DNA of 64,000 nucleotides, from positions 1,116,001 through 1,180,000 of the forward strand of contig NZ_JAUSYH010000001.1 in NCBI RefSeq assembly GCF_030816715.1. Direction: 5' to 3'. This document shows, one piece after another, positions 26,363 to 35,761 of this stretch; position 1 is the stretch's first letter; every line of letters begins with the position of its first letter. The notes beneath the pieces were generated by a model. That model was not told the origin of the DNA. It did no database searches and worked only from the letters and a program-made list of their open reading frames with translations. A program made the position numbers and the translations under genes. The stretch is from Streptomyces achromogenes (lineage in GTDB: Bacteria > Actinomycetota > Actinomycetes > Streptomycetales > Streptomycetaceae).

Positions 26363-27204
26363 GGACCGACATCGACACCCACCCCGACGCCTCGGGCCCA
26401 CGGGCCGGAGACGGCCCCGGCGACGCGGTCGAGGCCGCCGTGTCCCGCCTGACCGGCGCTGCGGCCACCCGAACGCCCTGCGCACCCGTACGCGACCTAC
26501 TGAGCGATACCGGCATAGACGCCGCGTACGAGGTTCAGCGCCGCCTGGCCGCCGCGCGGACGGCCGCGGGAGCACGCCGTGTCGGCGCCAAGATCGGCCT
26601 GACCGCGCCCGCCGTGCAGGAGCAGTTCGGCGTCTTCGAACCCGACTTCGGGATGCTCTTCGACGACATGGTGTTCGCCCACGGTGAGCCTGTGGCGCTG
26701 GACCGGTTCGTGCAGCCGCGGGCCGAAGGAGAGATCGCCTTCGTCCTCGACAGCGACCTGGACCTGCCGGGTGCCACTGTCGCGGACGTCCTGCGGGCCA
26801 CCGCCTTCGTCGTGCCGGCCATCGAGATCGTGGACTCCCGCATCAGCCGGTGGGACCTGACCATCGCCGACACCGTCGCCGACAACGCCTCCAGCGGCGC
26901 CGTCGTGCTGGGTACCGTCCCGCACACCCTGAACGGCCTCGACCTGGCCCAGGTCGGGATGACGCTGTACCGGGACGAGGAGCCCGTCTCCTTCGGCGCG
27001 GGCCACGCCTGCCTCGGTTCTCCGGTCGTCGCCGTCACCTGGCTGGCCCGCGAGCTGGCCCGACGGGGGCAGCCCCTGCGCGCCGGTGACGTGGTGATGT
27101 CCGGTGCCCTGGGCCCGATGGTGGAGATCACCGGCGGGGGCCGGTACCGCCTGGAACTGGATGGACTCGGCAGTGTCGAGTCGCGGATCGAGGAGAACGT
27201 ATGA
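26359..27204 (+). CDS. nbaH: 2-oxopent-4-enoate hydratase (MhpD/NbaH type)
   Basis: A 281-residue member of the hydratase/decarboxylase (FAH-like) family. It has the MhpD-like strings [28 protein letters not shown] and, near the C-terminus, [13 protein letters not shown]. These separate it from the decarboxylase paralogue at 29204. It would hydrate 2-hydroxypenta-2,4-dienoate to 4-hydroxy-2-oxovalerate. GTG at 26359 overlaps the upstream stop. An N-terminal stretch of about 30 residues is not conserved. Confidence 0.88.
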   Translation: MRTDIDTHPDASGPRAGDGPGDAVEAAVSRLTGAAATRTPCAPVRDLLSDTGIDAAYEVQRRLAAARTAAGARRVGAKIGLTAPAVQEQFGVFEPDFGMLFDDMVFAHGEPVALDRFVQPRAEGEIAFVLDSDLDLPGATVADVLRATAFVVPAIEIVDSRISRWDLTIADTVADNASSGAVVLGTVPHTLNGLDLAQVGMTLYRDEEPVSFGAGHACLGSPVVAVTWLARELARRGQPLRAGDVVMSGALGPMVEITGGGRYRLELDGLGSVESRIEENV

Positions 27205-28160
27205 GCACCGAAGCCGCGACCGCGGCCGGCGGCGTCAAGGTCGCCATCCTGGGCTCGGGAAACATCGGCACCGACCTGATGATCAAGGTGCTCCGGCAGT
27301 CGGAGATCCTGCGGACGGCGGCCATGGCGGGTATCGACCCGGCCTCCGAGGGCCTGGCCCGCGCCCGGCGCCTGCAGGTGGCCACCACCCACGAGGGGAT
27401 CGACGGTCTCGCCGCGATGGACGAGTTCGCCGAGGTCCGCATCGTGTTCGACGCGACCTCGGCCGGCGCCCACAGGCGCCATGCCGAAGTCTGCCGCGAA
27501 CACGGCAAGCTGATCATCGACCTCACTCCGGCCGCGTCGGGGCCCCTCACGGTCCCCTCGGTGAACCTGGAGAAGCACCTCGCCGCCGACGACGTCAACA
27601 TGGTCACCTGCGGCGGGCAGGCCACCGTACCCATCGCCGCGGCCGTCTCCCGGGTGGTCCCGGTGGCCTACGCCGAGATCGTGGCCTCCCTCTCCTCCCG
27701 TTCCGCCGGCCCCGGCACCCGTGCCAACATCGACGAGTTCACCGAGACCACCAGCCGGGCGCTGCGCGAGGTCGCGGGCGCCGACACGGCCAAGGCCGTC
27801 ATCGTGCTCAACCCGGCCGACCCGCCGGTGGTGATGCGCAACACCGTCCTCTGCGTCGTCGAGGACGCCACGGCCGGCACGCTCGAGGCCATCGAGGACT
27901 CGGTGCGGCAGACCGTGCGGGACGTCCAGGAGTACGTGCCCGGCTACGAACTCGTGCAGGACGTGCAGTTCGACGCCCTGCACGAGGTGTGGATCCCGCA
28001 CCTGGGCCGTCATGTGACGGGCACGCAGGTCACCTGCTTCCTGCAGGTCCGCGGCGCGGGCCACTACCTGCCGGAATACGCCGGCAATCTCGACATCATG
28101 ACCTCCGCCGCCCTGCGGACGGCCGAGCGCATGGCCGAACTCCGAGGATGGGTGAGCTGA
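27201..28160 (+). CDS. nbaJ: Acetaldehyde dehydrogenase (acylating)
   Basis: A 319-residue enzyme of the MhpF/DmpF family. The Rossmann motif is [12 protein letters not shown] near residue 17, and the catalytic cysteine lies in [12 protein letters not shown]. The C-terminus has the dimerisation/aldolase-contact region ending in the usual LDIMTSAA string. It turns acetaldehyde and CoA into acetyl-CoA with NAD, normally in a channelling complex with the aldolase encoded next. It overlaps both neighbours. Confidence 0.95.
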   Translation: MSTEAATAAGGVKVAILGSGNIGTDLMIKVLRQSEILRTAAMAGIDPASEGLARARRLQVATTHEGIDGLAAMDEFAEVRIVFDATSAGAHRRHAEVCREHGKLIIDLTPAASGPLTVPSVNLEKHLAADDVNMVTCGGQATVPIAAAVSRVVPVAYAEIVASLSSRSAGPGTRANIDEFTETTSRALREVAGADTAKAVIVLNPADPPVVMRNTVLCVVEDATAGTLEAIEDSVRQTVRDVQEYVPGYELVQDVQFDALHEVWIPHLGRHVTGTQVTCFLQVRGAGHYLPEYAGNLDIMTSAALRTAERMAELRGWVS

Positions 28161-29207
28161 TGCACATCTACGTACAGGACGTGACCCTGCGGGACGGCAT
28201 GCACGCCGTCGGACACCGCTACACCACCGCCCAAGTCCGTGACATCGTGGCCGCCCTCGACCGCGCCGGGGTCGACGCCATCGAGGTCGCTCACGGCGAC
28301 GGTCTCGGCGGCTCCAGCGCCACCTACGGGTTCGGGGCCCACACCGACGACGAATGGATCCGGGCCGCGGCCGAGGTGATCGAGAACGCCACCCTGACCA
28401 CTCTGCTGCTGCCGGGCATCGGCACGATCGCCGACCTGCGCCGTGCCAGGGACCTCGGGGTGGGCAGCGTGCGCGTGGCCACCCACTGCACCGAGGCCGA
28501 CATCAGCGCGCAGCACATCGCCTGGGCACGCGAGAACGGGATGGACGTCTGCGGCTTCCTGATGATGAGTCACATGGCCACTCCGGCCCGGCTCGCCGAG
28601 CAGGCACGGCTGATGGAGTCCTACGGCGCCCACTGCGTCTACGTCACCGACTCCGCCGGGCGGCTGACCATGACCGATGTCGCCGTACGCGTCGACGCCC
28701 TGCGCCAGGTCCTCGCCGAGGACACGCAGATCGGCATCCACGCCCACGAGAACCTGTCGCTGTCGGTCGCCAACAGCCTCACGGCCGTCGGGCACGGGGC
28801 GCTGCGCGTGGACGTCGCCCTCGCCGGACAGGGAGCCGGGGCCGGGAACTGCCCCGCGGAGCCGTTCGTCGCCGTGGCGGACCTGATGGGCTGGCACCAC
28901 GGCTGCGATCTGCTCGCCCTCCAGGACGCCGCCGAGGAGCTCGTCCGGCCCCTGCGGGAACGGCCCGTCCAGGTCGACCGCGACACCCTGACGCTCGGCC
29001 GGGGCGGGCGTGTACTCCAGCTTCCTGCTGCACGCGGCCCGGGTCGCGGCGCGACACGGGATCGACTCCCGTCATCTGCTGCAGGAGGCCGGCCGCCGTG
29101 GCCTGGTCGGCGGCCAGGAGGACCTGCTCACCGACATCGCCCTGGACCTGGTCCGGGCCTCCACCACGGCCACGGACCAGTGCGTCACGGCAGAAGGTGC
29201 GGCATGA
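28160..29207 (+). pseudogene. nbaI: 4-hydroxy-2-oxovalerate aldolase, disrupted by a +1 frameshift
   Basis: From ATG 28160 the frame gives a DmpG/MhpE-type aldolase: [14 protein letters not shown] with the metal-binding aspartate, [19 protein letters not shown] and the metal histidines in [11 protein letters not shown]. After DTLTLGR the frame fails. The expected [19 protein letters not shown] and the C-terminus continue one frame over and end at 29207. Removing one G from the run 29001-29004 gives LTLGRAGVYSSF and a full-length protein of about 348 residues. The lost segment lies in the communication domain that contacts the acylating dehydrogenase. The break may be real or a sequencing error in a G run. 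Confidence 0.87.
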
Positions 29208-29965
29208 CCAACCCCAGCCATCTGGAACTCGCCCATCGTCTGGACACTGCCCGCAACGGCCGGAGCCCCATCCCCGGCATCACCGACACCCACCCCCTCG
29301 CCATCGACGACGCCTACGCCGTACAGGACGCCCTGGTCGGCCTGCGGAAGGCCACGGGGGAGCGGCTCACCGGCGTGAAACTCGGCTTCACGAGCAAGGC
29401 GAAGATGGCGCAGATGGGCGTCTCCGAGGTCATCGTGGGACGTCTGACCGACGCCATGCGGATCGGCGACGGCGCGGAGCTGGACCTGTCGGACCTCATC
29501 CATCCCCGGGTCGAGCCGGAGGTGGCGTTCCGGCTGAGCGAGTACGTCGATCTCGACGACCCCACGACGGAGATCGAAGCGTGCGTGGACGCGGTGGCCC
29601 CGGCCCTGGAGGTCATCGATTCCCGGTACCAGGACTTCCGCTTCACCGTCACCGACGTCGTCGCCGACAACACCTCGGCCGCCGCCTACGCCGTCGGCGC
29701 CTGGCGTCCGCTGGGCGATGTGGCGAACAAGGCGGTGCGGCTGCGCACCCCACAGCGGGAGGCCGTCGGATCCACCGCGGCGATCCTCGGAGCGCCCCTG
29801 GCCGCCCTGCACGCCCTGCTCGCCATCTGCCGCAAGCGCCGCATCCCCCTCGCACCCGGACAGATCGTCCTGGCCGGCGCCGCCACCGCCGCCCTGCCGC
29901 TCACCGCCGGCGTCACCGCGTGCCACATCGCGGGGCTCGGCATCGTCACGCTGAAAGGCCGCTGA
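29204..29965 (+). CDS. nbaG: 4-oxalocrotonate decarboxylase (XylI/NbaG type)
   Basis: A 253-residue paralogue of the hydratase at 26359. It has the decarboxylase-type strings [17 protein letters not shown] and [11 protein letters not shown], then [12 protein letters not shown] and [18 protein letters not shown] matches XylI-type decarboxylases as I recall them. It would decarboxylate 4-oxalocrotonate to 2-oxopent-4-enoate, between the deaminase and hydratase steps. The ATG overlaps the aldolase stop. Confidence 0.87.
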   Translation: MTNPSHLELAHRLDTARNGRSPIPGITDTHPLAIDDAYAVQDALVGLRKATGERLTGVKLGFTSKAKMAQMGVSEVIVGRLTDAMRIGDGAELDLSDLIHPRVEPEVAFRLSEYVDLDDPTTEIEACVDAVAPALEVIDSRYQDFRFTVTDVVADNTSAAAYAVGAWRPLGDVANKAVRLRTPQREAVGSTAAILGAPLAALHALLAICRKRRIPLAPGQIVLAGAATAALPLTAGVTACHIAGLGIVTLKGR

Positions 29966-30393
29966 TGCACACCGCACACGTCGTCGACGGACTGGCCACC
30001 CCCCGGGGGCGCTTCCCCCACGTCAAGGTCGTCGGTGACCTCGTCTTCGTCTCCGGCGCCAGTTCCCGCAGGCCGGACAACACCTTCGAGGGCGCCGAGG
30101 CCGACGCCCTGGGCACGACCACCCTGGACATCCGTGCCCAGACCCGCGCCGTCATCGGGAACCTGCGGGCCATCCTCAAGTCCGTGGGCGCCGGCCTGGA
30201 GGACATCGCCCAGATCACGACCTACCTGGTCTCCATGAACGACTTCGGCGGCTACAACGAGGTCTTCGCCGAGTACTTCGACGTCGACGGCCCCACCCGC
30301 ACCACGGTCGCCGTCCACCAGCTGCCGCACCCGCACCTGCTCATCGAGATGCAGGCCATCGCCACCCTCACCCACCACCGCCAGGGCCACTGA
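29965..30393 (+). CDS. nbaF: 2-aminomuconate deaminase (RidA/YjgF family)
   Basis: A 142-residue RidA-fold protein. The family core is [16 protein letters not shown], then [20 protein letters not shown], and [20 protein letters not shown] with the arginine that binds the carboxylate. Within this operon it corresponds to AmnE/NbaF, which hydrolyses 2-aminomuconate to 4-oxalocrotonate and ammonia. Position and family together give the call; RidA proteins alone could also act on enamines. It begins on the decarboxylase stop (TGATG). Confidence 0.87.
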   Translation: MHTAHVVDGLATPRGRFPHVKVVGDLVFVSGASSRRPDNTFEGAEADALGTTTLDIRAQTRAVIGNLRAILKSVGAGLEDIAQITTYLVSMNDFGGYNEVFAEYFDVDGPTRTTVAVHQLPHPHLLIEMQAIATLTHHRQGH

Positions 30394-30419
30394 CCCGCTC
30401 ATCCCGGAAGGACACCGTC

Positions 30420-30941
30420 ATGACCACCATCCCCGAGGTCATCCACTTCCAGAAGTGGATCGCTGACCACGCCCACCTGCTCAAGCCGCCCGTCAACAAC
30501 CGCACCATGGCCCTGGGCACGGACTTCATCGTGCAGGTCGTCGGGGGCCCCAACCAGCGCACCGATTACCACGTCGACCCGTACGAGGAGTGGTTCCACC
30601 AGCTGCGCGGCAGCATGTACGTCAACGTCATGACCGAGGACGGGCCGCACTCCGTGCCCATCCGGGAGGGAGAGACCTGGCTGCTGCCCGGGAACCTCCC
30701 GCACTCCCCGCAGCGCCCGGAAGCCGACAGCATCGGCCTGGTCATCGAACGCGTCCGTGAGCCGGGCACCCTGGAGAAGTTCCAGTGGTACTGCCCCCAG
30801 TGCCACGCCCTCATCCACGAGGTGGAACTCCAGGTGACCGACATCATGGCCGACCTGCCTCCGGTCTTCGCCGCCTTCTACGACGACCCGCAGGCGCGCG
30901 TCTGCGGCGCCTGCGGGACCGAGCACCCCGGGAAGGGATGA
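30420..30941 (+). CDS. nbaC: 3-hydroxyanthranilate 3,4-dioxygenase
   Basis: A 173-residue cupin dioxygenase. The iron ligands match the described bacterial enzyme by number: H51 and E57 in DYHVDPYEEWFHQL and H95 in NLPHSPQ. Two CxxC pairs (C125/C128 and C162/C165) form the rubredoxin-like second metal site of the bacterial enzymes. It opens 3-hydroxyanthranilate to 2-amino-3-carboxymuconate semialdehyde. GGAAGG precedes the ATG at 30420. Confidence 0.96.
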   Translation: MTTIPEVIHFQKWIADHAHLLKPPVNNRTMALGTDFIVQVVGGPNQRTDYHVDPYEEWFHQLRGSMYVNVMTEDGPHSVPIREGETWLLPGNLPHSPQRPEADSIGLVIERVREPGTLEKFQWYCPQCHALIHEVELQVTDIMADLPPVFAAFYDDPQARVCGACGTEHPGKG

Positions 30942-30944
30942 CCG

Positions 30945-31988
30945 GTGCACGACCACGACCCGACAGCGGACCCGCCACAGCGCGAGGCCGGGTACGACAC
31001 GATCGACATCCACACCCACTACGTCCCCCAGGGATGGCCCGACCTCCGCGCGGACGCCGGCCCCCTCGCCCCCTGGCTGCGCATCGAGTCGGAGACCGAT
31101 GCCATGATCATGCTCGGGTCGCAGGAGTTCCGCCGGATCGGCGCGCAGTGCTGGGACGCGGAGACCCGCCTGAAGGACATGGACGCCGACGGCATCGGCA
31201 GGCAGGTCGTCTCACCGACGCCGGCCTTCTTCCACTACGGCCGCAGCGGCGCGGAGGCGGCCCGCATCGCACGGATCTTCAACGACCTGGCCCTGGACAT
31301 CGTCGCCCCGGCACCCGACCGCCTCATCCCCTTCTGCCAGGTGCCCCTGCAGGACACCGACGCGGCCTGCCGCGAACTGGAACGCTGCCTGGCCAACGGA
31401 CACCGCGGAGTGGAGATCGGCAACCACGTCGGTGACCGAGACCTGGACAGCGAGGGCATCGTCACCTTCCTGCAGCACTGCGCACAGCTGGAGGTCCCGG
31501 TCTTCGTCCACCCCTGGGACATGGACGACTCACCGCGCCTGCGCCGCTGGATGGCGCGATGGCTGACCGCCATGCCCGCCGAGACCCATCTGTCGCTGCT
31601 GGCGATGGTCCTCGGCGGGGTCTTCGACCGCATCGACGACCGGCTGAGGATCTGCTTCGCGCACGGCGGGGGATCCTTCGCCTTCTGGCTCGGCCGCATG
31701 GACAACGCCTGGCGGGGCCGCCCCGACGTGGTCGGCACCTCCCAGCACCCGCCCTCGCACTACACCGGCCGGTTCCATGTCGACTCCGTCGTGTTCGACC
31801 CCCGCGCCCTGCGTCTGCTGGTGGACACCTACGGCCCGCGGCAGGTCATGGTCGGCAGTGACTATCCCTACCCGTTGGGGGAACGGCCCGTCGGCCAGGT
31901 GGTACGCGCCAGTGCCTTTCTCACCCCCGAGGAGAAGGCGCTGATCCACCGGGGCAACGCCGAGCGCTTCCTCGGGCTCGTCGGCTGA
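30945..31988 (+). CDS. nbaD: 2-amino-3-carboxymuconate-6-semialdehyde decarboxylase
   Basis: A 347-residue amidohydrolase-superfamily decarboxylase. The zinc ligands are visible as H23 and H25 in DIHTHYVP, H189 in FVHPWDMD and D306 in GSDYPYPLG, with the catalytic-site histidine in FAHGGGSFAFWLGR (H240). It removes the carboxylate from the ring-cleavage product so that 2-aminomuconate semialdehyde reaches the dehydrogenase. It is 3 bp behind the dioxygenase gene. It is the last structural gene before the regulator. Confidence 0.94.
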   Translation: MHDHDPTADPPQREAGYDTIDIHTHYVPQGWPDLRADAGPLAPWLRIESETDAMIMLGSQEFRRIGAQCWDAETRLKDMDADGIGRQVVSPTPAFFHYGRSGAEAARIARIFNDLALDIVAPAPDRLIPFCQVPLQDTDAACRELERCLANGHRGVEIGNHVGDRDLDSEGIVTFLQHCAQLEVPVFVHPWDMDDSPRLRRWMARWLTAMPAETHLSLLAMVLGGVFDRIDDRLRICFAHGGGSFAFWLGRMDNAWRGRPDVVGTSQHPPSHYTGRFHVDSVVFDPRALRLLVDTYGPRQVMVGSDYPYPLGERPVGQVVRASAFLTPEEKALIHRGNAERFLGLVG

Positions 31989-32056
31989 CCAGAGCCGCAC
32001 ATGGTGCCGCGCAGGTGCCGCCTAGCATGGCTGTCGGAGCCGGGGAGGTGGGTGTG

Positions 32057-33283
32057 ATGTTCCAGCCGGAACCCGAGACCGCGGCCGCCGGTCAGCGGGA
32101 AGACCTTTTCTCGATCATCGACGCGGCCGGGGAACTCCTTCACGTGCCCATCGTCCTGGAGGACACCGACTTCCGTGTCCTGGCCTGGTCGAGAGGGCAG
32201 CACGCCGCCGACGAGGAACGGGTCTCCGGGATCCTCGAGCGGCAGGCCCAGCCCTGGCTCGTCGAGGTGCTGCGCTCGCGGGGGGACATCGCCCGCCTGA
32301 TCAGCTCCCCGGAACCCGTCTTCCTGGAGCCGGCCTCCGACCAGGCCAAGCCCCGGATGGCCTGCCGGGTCCAGCACGACGGTCCGCATCTGGGCTATCT
32401 GTGGGCCAGTACGGAGACTCCCTTCGACTCGCGGCAGGCGGCCCACTTTCGCGCCGCCGCACAGGCGATCGCCGTCCGTATGAGCCGCTCGGGCGGCCAG
32501 GGCGCCACCGAGCAGGACGACCTGCGGGCCGTCCTGCTCGGTACCGAGGCCGCCGAACAGGCCGCGGGCCGGTTGGGGCTGCCGGACGCCAAGGTCACCG
32601 TGCTCGCCGCCGCGTCGTGCCGGCCGGCGCACGATACGGCGTTCGCCGAGATCCCGTCGGACGTCCTGCGTCTGTACCTGACGACAGCGCACCCTCGCTC
32701 CTTCATCGCACGGCACGATCACGCCACCTACGCGGTGCTGCTGTGGCCGGAGTCCACGGACGACGCCGAAGCCATGGGCCGCTCCCTGAAGATCGCCCGG
32801 GACCTGTGGGACCGCGCGGCACTACGCGAGCGCATCGTGCTGGCCGTCAGTACCGGCGTCGGGGATCCCGGCCGGATCCCGGCCGCCCGGTCCCAGGCCG
32901 ACCGGGTCACCGGACTGCAACAGCAGTACCCGGCAGCTCCCCGTGTGGCCTCCTTCGAGGATGTCCAGCTTCTGTACGCGCTCTCCCGTCTGCGCGGAGC
33001 CCTCCGCCAGGACGACGAGATACTGGGCGGCGCCGTATCCCTCCTGGAACGCCACGACCGGCAGCACCGCACCCAGCTCCTGGCGACCCTGCGCTGCTAC
33101 CTGGACCATTTCGGCGACACCAACGCCGCGGCCGCGCAACTGCATCTGCACCCGAACACCTTCCGCTACCGCCTGCAACGCATCCGTGAGCTCAGCGGTT
33201 TCGACCCGCGCGACGCGCAGACGCGTTTCCTGGCGGAGCTGCACCTGCGCCTGCGCGACCTGGACCGGACGGGCGGACCATGA
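32057..33283 (+). CDS. PucR/CdaR-type transcriptional regulator
   Basis: A protein of 408 residues. The ATG at 32057 has GGGGAGG 8 nt upstream, and ORF codons before it look non-coding. The N-terminal part resembles a GAF-like sensor domain. The C-terminal PucR helix-turn-helix reads LDHFGDTNAAAAQLHLHPNT and then FRYRLQRI. It sits directly after the catabolic genes, where the recalled nba cluster also has its regulator. It probably controls the cluster in response to a pathway aromatic. It overlaps the next gene by 4 bp. Confidence 0.92.
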   Translation: MFQPEPETAAAGQREDLFSIIDAAGELLHVPIVLEDTDFRVLAWSRGQHAADEERVSGILERQAQPWLVEVLRSRGDIARLISSPEPVFLEPASDQAKPRMACRVQHDGPHLGYLWASTETPFDSRQAAHFRAAAQAIAVRMSRSGGQGATEQDDLRAVLLGTEAAEQAAGRLGLPDAKVTVLAAASCRPAHDTAFAEIPSDVLRLYLTTAHPRSFIARHDHATYAVLLWPESTDDAEAMGRSLKIARDLWDRAALRERIVLAVSTGVGDPGRIPAARSQADRVTGLQQQYPAAPRVASFEDVQLLYALSRLRGALRQDDEILGGAVSLLERHDRQHRTQLLATLRCYLDHFGDTNAAAAQLHLHPNTFRYRLQRIRELSGFDPRDAQTRFLAELHLRLRDLDRTGGP

Positions 33284-34401
33284 CGATCGAATTCCGTGTC
33301 CCGGCCACCGCCACGGAACTGGTGGGCTTCTCCTATTCGCCCGCCCTGGAGGCGGTTCTGAGCCTGCACGTCCTCGTGGAACCCAAACACCACCCGGTCC
33401 AGCACCCGTGGGTGAGGGCGATGCGCCGACTCCCGCCGGCGCTGAAACGCGAGATCGACGCGTTCTCGTTCGCTTTCCGGTCCTACTTCCCGGAGTTCTT
33501 CTTCCCCTCGCCGACGGGCGAGCTGCTCGACTTCGCCGATGAACTGGAGCGCCTGCGGAGGATCGACCCGGAGCTGGCCCGTCTGGAGTTCGCCCTGCCC
33601 CTGCTCACCCCCTGGCCGGCGGACGGCCCGGTCAGGGACCCCGACGTGCTCGCTGAGCCGGTCGTGCGCCGCCGGCTGTCCGAACAGGCGGCAGCCGTCT
33701 GCGGAGAGACGCTGGCCACGCTGCTGCTCGACGACCCGGGCGCCCTTCTGGAGCGCTTCCTGCGGCTGCTGGAAGGCTACTGGGAGGAGGCGTTCGCCGA
33801 GGAGTGGCGCAGAATCGAGCCGGAACTGGCCGACAGCGTCACGGAGGCCGGCCGGCAGATCGCCGAGCACGGCCTGTACGGCATGCTGCGCGCGTTGTGG
33901 CCCGAGGTGCGATGTGATCCCGTGGCCGGAAGGTTCTGGCTGGAGCGGCCGCACGACCATCAGGTCGCCATCGGCCCGCACGAACAACTCGCCCTGGTAC
34001 CCAGCGCCTTCGTATGGCCGCACATCCGCGTCAACTGCGACGGCCCGTGGCCTCTCGGACTGGTCTTCCCCGCCTCCTCCATCGTGCGGGAGGCCCGTCC
34101 GCGCATCCCCCCGGCCCAACTGGTCGGCGTCCTGAGAGCGTTGGCGGACGACACCCGCCTGCGGGCGCTGCGCCTGATCGCCGAGCGGCCCCGCAGCACC
34201 CAGGAACTCGCCCCGCTCGTCGGGGTCAGCGAGGCCGCCCTGTCCAAGCACCTGCGGGTGCTCGCCGAGGCGGGACTGCTGGAGCGCTGCCGCCAGGGCT
34301 ACTACGTCCTGTACCGGCTCGTACCCCGGAAAGTGGCCGAGCTCGCGCCCGGCCTGGAAGGCTTTCTCGGCGAGAACAGCGCCCCGCCGACGCTTGATTA
34401 G
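33280..34401 (+). CDS. DUF5937-type protein with C-terminal ArsR helix-turn-helix
   Basis: A 373-residue regulator. The first 280 residues match the layout of the DUF5937 group (FSYSPALEAVLSLHVLVEPK at the start, an aromatic cluster SYFPEFFFPSP at about residue 70). The end has an ArsR domain: LADDTRLRALRLIAERP, then VSEAALSKHLRVLAEAGLLE. No metal-binding cysteines are seen, so it is not a metal sensor of the usual kind. Such genes often precede an MFS transporter gene, as here, and probably repress it. ATGA overlap with the PucR gene suggests shared transcription. Confidence 0.85.
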   Translation: MTIEFRVPATATELVGFSYSPALEAVLSLHVLVEPKHHPVQHPWVRAMRRLPPALKREIDAFSFAFRSYFPEFFFPSPTGELLDFADELERLRRIDPELARLEFALPLLTPWPADGPVRDPDVLAEPVVRRRLSEQAAAVCGETLATLLLDDPGALLERFLRLLEGYWEEAFAEEWRRIEPELADSVTEAGRQIAEHGLYGMLRALWPEVRCDPVAGRFWLERPHDHQVAIGPHEQLALVPSAFVWPHIRVNCDGPWPLGLVFPASSIVREARPRIPPAQLVGVLRALADDTRLRALRLIAERPRSTQELAPLVGVSEAALSKHLRVLAEAGLLERCRQGYYVLYRLVPRKVAELAPGLEGFLGENSAPPTLD

Positions 34402-34424
34402 CGTTTCGACGAATAAGTTGAACA

Positions 34425-34434
34425 GTGAATTCAC
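34425..34434. promoter_or_regulatory. Palindrome upstream of the MFS gene
   Basis: GTGAATTCAC is a perfect 10-bp palindrome 19 bp before the MFS start, in an AT-richer stretch that also has TTGAAC at 34418-34423. It is a candidate operator for the ArsR-type regulator encoded just upstream. Confidence 0.4.
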
Positions 34435-34453
34435 CGACGCCCACAGTTGCGGC

Positions 34454-35761
34454 ATGCCGCTTCTCAACGACCGAAATCTGATCCTGCTCTTCGTCGGCCA
34501 GGGCGTATCCCGCCTCGGTGACGGCCTGTACACCGCCGCCGTCGCCTGGCAGGCCTGGGCCCTCACCCACGACCCGTCGGCGGTCGCACTCGTCACCGTG
34601 GCCGCCTATGCCCCGGCGTTCCTGGCCACCTTCGTCGCCGCCTCCTACGCGGACCGCTACGACCGAAGACGCCTGATGATCGGCACCGATCTAGCCCGCG
34701 CCGCCGTGGTGGCTGCCGGGGCCGCCATGCTGCTCGCGGGGGTGCGGGACCTGACGGTCCTGGTGCTGGGAACGGCCCTGCTGGCGCTGATCGGCGCTCC
34801 GTTCGCCCCGGCCCGCAACGCCATCGTGCCGCAGATCGTGCCGGCCGAGCGTCTGCAGCAGGCCAACGGCATCCTGCAGGTCGCCTTCCGAGCCGCCTTC
34901 TTCGTCGGGCCGCTGCTGCTCACCCCGCTGCTCACCTACGCGTCCTTCCCCGCGGTCCTGGCGCTGGACGTGCTGACGTTCCTGGTCTCCGCCGCGGCCG
35001 TGGCCGCCCTGCGTGTCCCCCACCCTGCGCCGGAGGGGCCTCGCCGAGGGCTGGGAACGGACCTCGCCGAGGGCCTCGCAGCCATACGCTCGGCCCCCGA
35101 TGTGCTGGTCGTCATCACGACCTTCGTGTTCGCGCTCGCCGTGGCCAGTGGCTTCCTGGCCGTCGGTCTCGTCGCCCTGGTCGGCCAGGGTGGTCCGTAC
35201 GGGCTCCTGCTGGGCATCGCCGGCCTCGCCGAGATCGCCGGCGCGCTGGTGCTCACCAAGCTGCCTCTGCCCCGCCTCGCCGTGACCGCGGTCCTGGCGT
35301 GGGGGCTGCTCGGCGCCTTCCGTCTTCCTCTGGGCCTGGTCCACTCGACCGCGGCGATCGCCGTGCTCCTCATCGTCACCGGACTCGCCTCCGCCCTGAC
35401 CGACATCCCGCTGATCGCGCTGGTCCAGCAACGCATTCCCGAGGCCCACCTCGCCAAGGCCCTGGGCCTGTGGGAGGCAGGCGTCGCGGGCGCCCTGGCG
35501 GTGTCGCCGTTCCTGGCCTCCGGCGTCATCGGCCGGATCGGCGTCGGCCCCGCCTTCGTCGTCTCCAGCGCAGCGCTCATGGCACTCGCCATCGCCGCCG
35601 CTGTCGTTCTCAACGCCGTCTCCCGGGCCGACCGGCACCGCACCGATCCAGGCAGGGACAGAGGAAACTCCCCAGGTGCCTCGCGATCGCCCGGATCGGC
35701 AACTGCTCGGCCAGATACAACCTGCGAATCTCCGCCCAGCCCTACGTGGCCACGTTTGTGA
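34454..35761 (+). CDS. MFS transporter (multidrug/enterobactin-exporter-like)
   Basis: A 435-residue ORF with about ten to twelve membrane segments. The start is ATG 34454 (MPLLNDRNLILLFVGQGVSR). The loop motif YADRYDRRRLMIGTDLARA is typical of MFS-3 exporters. Membrane helices end near residue 390 (AALMALAIAAAVVLNAV). The last 40 residues are hydrophilic and overlap, on the other strand, an IS21 transposase fragment (35671-35741). They are therefore probably not native, and the original C-terminus may have been lost to an insertion. The substrate is unknown. Confidence 0.85.
   Translation: MPLLNDRNLILLFVGQGVSRLGDGLYTAAVAWQAWALTHDPSAVALVTVAAYAPAFLATFVAASYADRYDRRRLMIGTDLARAAVVAAGAAMLLAGVRDLTVLVLGTALLALIGAPFAPARNAIVPQIVPAERLQQANGILQVAFRAAFFVGPLLLTPLLTYASFPAVLALDVLTFLVSAAAVAALRVPHPAPEGPRRGLGTDLAEGLAAIRSAPDVLVVITTFVFALAVASGFLAVGLVALVGQGGPYGLLLGIAGLAEIAGALVLTKLPLPRLAVTAVLAWGLLGAFRLPLGLVHSTAAIAVLLIVTGLASALTDIPLIALVQQRIPEAHLAKALGLWEAGVAGALAVSPFLASGVIGRIGVGPAFVVSSAALMALAIAAAVVLNAVSRADRHRTDPGRDRGNSPGASRSPGSATARPDTTCESPPSPTWPRL
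35671..35741 (-). mobile_element. Fragment of an IS21-type transposase (IstA N-terminus)
   Basis: On the minus strand this stretch reads GWAEIRRLYLAEQLPIRAIA and then RHLG, the helix-turn-helix start of IstA-like transposases. The homology stops after RHLG, and no IstB or terminal repeat was seen. It lies over the end of the MFS ORF. The bases from 35762 to 36026 contain nothing I can identify. Confidence 0.65.

Noticed and set aside
28990..29012. Programmed +1 frameshift in the aldolase
   Set aside because: There is no slow codon, stop codon or stimulatory structure at the site, and homologues are read in one frame as far as I know. A mutation or sequencing error is simpler.
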